DNA of 64,000 bases, taken from assembly GCF_001890765.1 (NCBI RefSeq), contig NZ_KV878783.1, forward strand, positions 1,341,614 through 1,405,613, in the 5' to 3' direction. Source of the DNA: Spirulina major PCC 6313. Its GTDB lineage: Bacteria; Cyanobacteriota; Cyanobacteriia; Cyanobacteriales; Spirulinaceae. The notes below the pieces were generated by a model. It was not told the origin of the DNA. It saw only the letters and a program-made list of their open reading frames with translations, and did no database searches. Positions 59,359-64,000 of the stretch are shown one piece after another. The translations under genes and the position numbers were made by a program. The stretch's first letter is position 1; every line of letters begins with the position of its first letter.

Positions 59359-62300
59359 TCACAACTTAATGCCGAGAACCTGAGTGTATGCGCCTCTGGC
59401 TTGGGTCACGCCAATGGTGCGTTGGGAGGCTTCAATCATCGGACGGCGCAAACTGACGACAATAAATTGAGCCTCTTCGGCCTGCTTTTTGATCATTTTA
59501 GCCAATCGCTCCACATTTGCCCCGTCGAGGAACATATCCACCTCATCGAAAGCATAGAACGGTGAGGGGCGATAGCGTTGTAGGGCAAAGATGAAACTCA
59601 GGGCGGTGAGGGACTTTTCGCCCCCGGACATGGAACTGAGGCGTTGAACGGGTTTGCCTTTGGGATGGGCCACGAGGGTGAGTCCCCCGGCAAAGGGATC
59701 GCTATCATTTTCTAGTTTTAGATGGCCGTCGCCTTCGGAGAGGGTGGCGAAGATGGTTTGAAAGTTGGTATTGACTGCGTCGAAGGATTCCCGGAAGGCG
59801 CGGAGGCGGAGGGTGGTGAAGGTTTCGATCCGCAGTAGGAGTTCGGTGCGTTCGGCGGCGAGGGTGGCGAGTTTTTCGGAGAGTTCTGTGAGGCGGGTTT
59901 GGGTGCGTTCATGTTCGTCGAGGGCGAGCATGTTGACGGGTTCCATGGCTTCGAGGCGACGCTGGGCGGTTTGGATTTGCCCTTGGAGGTGGGTGAGTTG
60001 TTCGGTGTAGGTGGAAAAGCTAAGGGGGCGATCGCGCTTCGGTTTCTCGTCTTCGAGTTCGACGCTGATTAGGTCGGGGACGACGGGGAGGGGATTGGGG
60101 AGGCGGTCTTCGTGGTCGGTGACTTGGTGGTAGAGGTGCGCGATCGCATTTTTCCGTTCCTGTTGGGTGCTGTGGAGTTTGTCCCGTTCCCAGGTGTGGC
60201 TTTGGTGCTGTTGTTGGAGGCGATTGAGGTGGGTGGCGGCGCGATCGCGCTCCGTTTTTGCGGTGCCGAGGCGGGCGGTGAGTTGGGCGAGGGTGGCTTC
60301 GGTGATCTGGAGGGTTTGGGCGAGTTCACTGTGGCGATCGTTCAGCGTGGCCAGGGTTTGGCGATAGTTGTGTTGCTGCTGTTGTTCGGTGGTTCGTTGG
60401 GTTTCAGCGGTTTCAATCCGTTCTTGGAGGCGGAGAATCTGGGTTTCAAGCTGGGTGCGCTCGGCTTCGGCATCCCGTAACACCGTCTGCTGTTCTGTGA
60501 GGTGTTGCTCTTGGCTGTGAATCGCCTGCTGGATCGCCTGCCACTCGCTGGAGGCTTGGCCAGTTTCGAGGGCGGCCAGTTGGGTTTCGAGGGTGTGGAG
60601 TTCGGCTTCCGTGGGGGGAATGGTTTGGGTGAGATGATCGAGGCGAGTTTGGACTTCGGCTTGGGCGGCGGTGGTTTGGGTGATCTGGGTGCAGAGGTGA
60701 TCAAGGCTGGTTTGGAGGCGATCGCGCTCTTTTTGATCCTGTTGGGCGCGGAGGCTTTCGGTGGCGAAGGTTTGGCGGCAATCGCTGAGGGTTTGGCTGA
60801 GGTGAGCGAGGCGATCGCGCTTTTGGGCCAAGGTTTGCTCACAGGTAGCGAGAACGGTGTCAATTTCCGCCAGGCGATCGCGCAACTGCTGCAACTCCGC
60901 CGATTCCCCCGCCGCCGCCGTGCCAAAATGCAACGTCGAACGCCCGGAACGACTCCCCCCGGACAGCGCCCCGCTGGTTTCGAGCAACTCCCCCTCTAGG
61001 GTGATGATCCGACTTTTGCCAAGGAGCGATCGCGCCGTTGCCAAATCTTCAAACACCGCCGTTGAACCAAACACATAGGCAAAAATCGGCCGATAACGCG
61101 GCTCACAGTCCACCAACTTCACCGCATAGTCCACAAACCCCCGCGCCTGCCGGAGTTGCCCCACCGACTGCATCCCCGGCGCTCGAATCGTATTCAACGG
61201 CAAAAACGTCGCCCGCCCCGCCCGCTCCCGTTTCAGCAGTTCAATCCCCTGGGCCGCCACCCGGTCATCTTCCACAACAATTTGCCCCAACCGTCCCCCC
61301 GCTGCCGTCTCCAACGCCACCTGATAGGGCTTTTCCACCTGGCCCAATTGCGCCACCAAGCCACAGACCCCCGGCAATTTCGCATTGAGAATCACCTGTG
61401 TGGCATGGGTTCCCTGGGCTTCCTGTTGGGCGTGGGTGCGGGCTTCGAGGCGATCCAGTTGCCGTTGGCGATCGCGCTGCTCCGTCACTAATCGGGTTTG
61501 CGTGTCTTGGGTCAGTTTTAATTCCGCGTCCGTTTGGGCATAGATTGCCGCCACGTCTTGAATCCGCCTTTCCAATTGCCCTAAGTCCTCCGCCGTTGCC
61601 GGGGCTTGGTTGGCCAATTCGGTGGTTAATTGCTCAACCTGGGCGGTCTGTTCCTGGTGGGTCTGTTGCAACCGGGCGAGGCGTTCTTGGAGTTGCGCTT
61701 GTTCGGTGCGTTGGGGATTGAGGGTCTGCTGGAGACTGCTGATCTGTTTGGTTAATGCGGTTTGCTCCTGTACCCAAGCTTCCGACGCAGCGGCAACCCC
61801 TTGGGCCTGGTCGCGCAATTGATTAAGGTGATTTTGGGCTTGAATCACCGTTTGGCGGTGTTGAACGAGGGTGATGGTGTCGAGGTGGTGCTGGGTTTGG
61901 GTGAGGTCGGTTAACCGTTGTTGAAGTTTGACAATTTCGAGGCGGAGGCGTTCTTGGGTGTGATGGCTGGTGGCGATCGCGGTTTCCGTGTCCTGGGCTT
62001 GCTGTTGCAATTGCTCCAGTTGCAGCCGTTGCTTCGTCAGTTCAGAATTCACCGCGATTTGTTGATCTTCACCGAGATCCTTCACCACGGCATTGAGGCG
62101 ATCGCAGTCCCCCTGAGCCTTGTCTAACTCCGTGGCCAATTGCGTCAACCGTTCAGCTAACTGGCTTAACGTCGCTTCCCCCGCCTGATAGTGCCGTTCT
62201 GCCTGTTCAATTTGTTGCTGCAACGCCTTCCACTGCAAAACAATTTCCCACTGTTGCCAGAGGTGGATTTGCTCTCGCAAAGCTTGGTATTTCTCAGCCT

Positions 62301-63006
62301 TGATGCGATCAGCCGCCAAACGATCCAAACTGCGCCGCAACTCCTGTTCAATCAGCCGAAACCGATCCTCCTGCTCCCGCACTTCGTCCAAGGTCGATCG
62401 CACTTGCCCAATCTTGCGGTCAAATTCCGCCACCCCCGCCAACTCATCAATAATCTCGCGCCGCTCCCGGCCATTCATCGTAATAATCCGGGTCACATCC
62501 CCCTGTAATACGACGTTGTAGCCCTCGGAATAAATCCGCAACCGCCGCAACTGTTCATGTAAATCCGTTGCCGTCGCCGGTTCACCGTTAATAAAATAGG
62601 TCGAAGTGTAGCCGCCGCTTTTCGTCACCCGCAGCCGCCGCGTCACCGTCCATTCCGCCGTTAATTCGCCCCGCGCCGCTGCATCTTCTGCTTTTTCCGC
62701 CTCCGATGCCGCCTCCCCAAACCAGTCCGCATCGTGCCAATCGCTGAGGTCAAAGGTCACCGACACACTCACTTCGGAGGTTCCCTTCGTGGTTTGCTGT
62801 TTATGGTTGACCAAATCCGGCAGCCGTTCGGCCCGCATTCCCTTGGAACTGGCTAAGCCCAGACAAAACAAGAGCGCATCTAAAATGTTGGATTTTCCCG
62901 ATCCATTGGGCCCCGACACCACCGTAAACCCATCTAAAAAGGGGATGGCGATCGTGCCCCCAAAGGATTTGAAGTGGGAAAGCTCAACGCGCTTGATGTG
63001 AACCAT
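59359..63006 (-). CDS. smc: chromosome segregation ATPase SMC
   Basis: A 1215-residue SMC. The N-terminal ABC half has the Walker A GPNGSGKSN and the Q-loop region. A long coiled coil, hinge (GVCGLVAQLGQV onward), second coiled coil and C-terminal LSSMSGGEKSLTALS signature follow, with YAFDEVDMFLDGANV as Walker B/D-loop. It condenses and segregates the chromosome with ScpA and ScpB, which are not in the window. It is at the long end of bacterial SMC size and has normal motif order. It diverges from the esterase gene. Confidence 0.97.
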   Translation of the reverse strand: MVHIKRVELSHFKSFGGTIAIPFLDGFTVVSGPNGSGKSNILDALLFCLGLASSKGMRAERLPDLVNHKQQTTKGTSEVSVSVTFDLSDWHDADWFGEAASEAEKAEDAAARGELTAEWTVTRRLRVTKSGGYTSTYFINGEPATATDLHEQLRRLRIYSEGYNVVLQGDVTRIITMNGRERREIIDELAGVAEFDRKIGQVRSTLDEVREQEDRFRLIEQELRRSLDRLAADRIKAEKYQALREQIHLWQQWEIVLQWKALQQQIEQAERHYQAGEATLSQLAERLTQLATELDKAQGDCDRLNAVVKDLGEDQQIAVNSELTKQRLQLEQLQQQAQDTETAIATSHHTQERLRLEIVKLQQRLTDLTQTQHHLDTITLVQHRQTVIQAQNHLNQLRDQAQGVAAASEAWVQEQTALTKQISSLQQTLNPQRTEQAQLQERLARLQQTHQEQTAQVEQLTTELANQAPATAEDLGQLERRIQDVAAIYAQTDAELKLTQDTQTRLVTEQRDRQRQLDRLEARTHAQQEAQGTHATQVILNAKLPGVCGLVAQLGQVEKPYQVALETAAGGRLGQIVVEDDRVAAQGIELLKRERAGRATFLPLNTIRAPGMQSVGQLRQARGFVDYAVKLVDCEPRYRPIFAYVFGSTAVFEDLATARSLLGKSRIITLEGELLETSGALSGGSRSGRSTLHFGTAAAGESAELQQLRDRLAEIDTVLATCEQTLAQKRDRLAHLSQTLSDCRQTFATESLRAQQDQKERDRLQTSLDHLCTQITQTTAAQAEVQTRLDHLTQTIPPTEAELHTLETQLAALETGQASSEWQAIQQAIHSQEQHLTEQQTVLRDAEAERTQLETQILRLQERIETAETQRTTEQQQQHNYRQTLATLNDRHSELAQTLQITEATLAQLTARLGTAKTERDRAATHLNRLQQQHQSHTWERDKLHSTQQERKNAIAHLYHQVTDHEDRLPNPLPVVPDLISVELEDEKPKRDRPLSFSTYTEQLTHLQGQIQTAQRRLEAMEPVNMLALDEHERTQTRLTELSEKLATLAAERTELLLRIETFTTLRLRAFRESFDAVNTNFQTIFATLSEGDGHLKLENDSDPFAGGLTLVAHPKGKPVQRLSSMSGGEKSLTALSFIFALQRYRPSPFYAFDEVDMFLDGANVERLAKMIKKQAEEAQFIVVSLRRPMIEASQRTIGVTQARGAYTQVLGIKL

Positions 63007-63076
63007 ACCAGCAAGAGGGTTTCAGGCTATTGTTTATACCATACCGCCTTGTTCATAATACAGACGCTCTTACACC

Positions 63077-63715
63077 ATGGTCTTTGATGCGATCGCTCTC
63101 CCGCCCCGTAATGGTCAACCCCCCGATCATCTCCTCGTCGCTCTTCACGGCTGGGGTGCAAACCGCTACGACCTCGCTGGGTTAGCCCCCTACCTCAACC
63201 TGCCCACCTATCAATTCATCTTTCCCAACGCCCCCTTTGCCCATCCCCAAGTCCCCGGCGGGCGGGCTTGGTATGCCCTGGAATACAGCAACATCCCAGC
63301 GTTTGAACTGCGCCAACTCACCGGCCTAGAGGAAGCCCGCCAACAGCTTCGGGATTGGCTGCCGACATTAGAGGCGGAAACGGGCATTCCCTTGACGAAA
63401 ACGGTGCTATTGGGGTTTTCCCAAGGGGGCGCGATGGCTCTCGATGTGGGGCTACAGTTGCCCCTCGCGGGCCTTTGCAGCATCAGCGGCTATCCCCACA
63501 CCCCGCTCATGGTGACGGCTGACCCGGTGCCGCCGGTTTTGGTGGTGCATGGCCAGGTTGATCCAGTCGTGCCGTTGGTGGCGGCGCGGCAGGTACAGCA
63601 GGAACTCACCGCCGCCCAAGTGCCGCTAACCTATCGAGAATTGCCCGCGATGGGCCACGACATCCCGCCCCAAGCCCTCGCCCTCGTTCAACAATTCATT
63701 ACGGCGTTGGGGTAG
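63077..63715 (+). CDS. alpha/beta hydrolase, phospholipase/carboxylesterase family
   Basis: A 212-residue esterase. The nucleophile elbow is GFSQGGAM, with Asp in HGQVDPVVPL and His in MGHDIPP completing the triad. The start HLLVALHGWGANRYDL fits the YpfH/EstB-like group. It hydrolyses short acyl esters; the natural substrate is unknown. It diverges from smc across about 70 bases. No signal peptide is seen, so it should be cytosolic. Confidence 0.9.
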   Translation: MVFDAIALPPRNGQPPDHLLVALHGWGANRYDLAGLAPYLNLPTYQFIFPNAPFAHPQVPGGRAWYALEYSNIPAFELRQLTGLEEARQQLRDWLPTLEAETGIPLTKTVLLGFSQGGAMALDVGLQLPLAGLCSISGYPHTPLMVTADPVPPVLVVHGQVDPVVPLVAARQVQQELTAAQVPLTYRELPAMGHDIPPQALALVQQFITALG

Positions 63716-63739
63716 CAAGGCGGCGTTCGTTTTGACCCC

Positions 63740-63907
63740 TCAGCGGCGCGATCGCTGCATAGCATACATCACGGCAAATCCCCCTTGTAAGCTGAGGATC
63801 AGACCGTAATATTTCCAAAATCCGTTAATGTCTAGCCCGGAAAACAGTCCAAAGCATCCCATCGCCAATAGAGTCAGCCAGAGAAATGCACTGCGCTGGT
63901 TAGACAT
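63740..63907 (-). CDS. 55-residue two-helix membrane protein
   Basis: Read directly from the sequence: ATG at 63905-63907, 55 codons and TGA. It begins MSNQRSAFLWLTLLAMGCFG and ends in a basic tail of MQRSRR. Two hydrophobic stretches (about 8-24 and 33-49) make a helical hairpin. GGAGG lies eight bases before the ATG. I recognise no family. It converges with the esterase gene (24 bases) and is followed upstream by what may be the end of another gene in the same direction. Confidence 0.6.
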   Translation of the reverse strand: MSNQRSAFLWLTLLAMGCFGLFSGLDINGFWKYYGLILSLQGGFAVMYAMQRSRR

Positions 63908-63923
63908 CGTTCAATCCTCCATC

Positions 63924-64000
63924 CTATAATCCTGAAAACCATCGGTGGAGTGGCGCGGCGGCGATGCTCGTGGCCAATTCGCCGGACTGGGCTAAACTCC
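63924..64000 (-). CDS. possible C-terminal end of a gene running out of the window
   Basis: A minus-strand frame without a stop runs from the window edge to TAG at 63924-63926, ending in a short Ala/Leu-rich stretch and RWFSGL. Seventeen bases separate it from the start of the 55-residue gene, so the two would form an operon. Only about 24 codons are visible, so this is weak. Confidence 0.2.
   Translation of the reverse strand, partial: SLAQSGELATSIAAAPLHRWFSGL

Overview
The window is a chromosomal segment of a cyanobacterium. It carries light-independent chlorophyll synthesis (chlB), the photosystem II cytochrome c-550 (psbV), a GUN4-domain protein, a SigC-type group 2 sigma factor, a cyanoexosortase pair, KGK-family proteins, DUF3082, and the cyanobacterial small RNA Yfr1 next to trxA. 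The octamer GCGATCGC (HIP1) is scattered throughout. I cannot assign a genus. The segment is mostly housekeeping, with small operons on both strands, short spacers and a few accessory islands.

Layout. 0-5 kb: end of an ABC1/UbiB kinase, a PP2C phosphatase, an orphan DevC-type permease, a glycosyltransferase and pyrE. 5-6.3 kb: IS debris (TnpB remnant, CCCCC/GGGGG hairpins) and direct repeats. 6.3-11.4 kb: a large type I secretion ABC transporter, then an inositol-phosphatase-like gene paired with an EgtD-like methyltransferase. 11.6-17.4 kb, minus strand: LOG protein, trxA, Yfr1, purine permease, aminotransferase and hpd. 17.5-20.7 kb: DUF3082 plus dynamin-like GTPase operon, then a fasciclin protein. 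20.9-21.5 kb: two tandem-repeat arrays (13 x 20 bp and 4 x 74 bp). 21.5-26.1 kb, minus strand: deacetylase, HtrA protease and the cyanoexosortase pair. 26.5-31.5 kb, plus strand: sigC, a MITE-like element, methyltransferase, UDP-GlcNAc 2-epimerase and a CbiO-type ATPase. 31.5-38 kb: histidine kinase, GNAT, then an AT-rich run of HNH plus three KGK-family genes, then a second dynamin-like GTPase. 38-45 kb: zinc-ribbon/GUN4 protein and a giant CheA with three receiver domains. 45-52 kb: MFS transporter, siroheme genes (sirB-type chelatase plus cobA), psbV and chlB. 52-64 kb: recJ, IS4-family remnant, YajQ, MAPEG, DprA-like, MoaD-like, LRR protein, PRC-barrel protein, smc, an esterase and a 55-residue membrane protein that I found by reading the end of the window.

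How the genes work together. Tetrapyrrole metabolism is represented by the chelatase/cobA pair (siroheme), chlB and possibly the GUN4 protein. Photosynthesis is represented by psbV, and by hpd for tocopherol/plastoquinone-type compounds. Cell-surface and export functions include the type I exporter, exosortase pair, glycosyltransferase, epimerase, fasciclin and LRR proteins. Signalling is carried by the PP2C phosphatase, histidine kinase, CheA-like kinase and SigC.

The most interesting non-coding signal is a family of hairpins with a constant GTAGT flank, a 7-bp stem and a TCT loop. The stems differ among three sites but keep pairing through compensatory changes. Two of these hairpins sit at the heads of the tandem arrays near 21.2 kb, and the third lies inside the MITE-like element near 28.1 kb.
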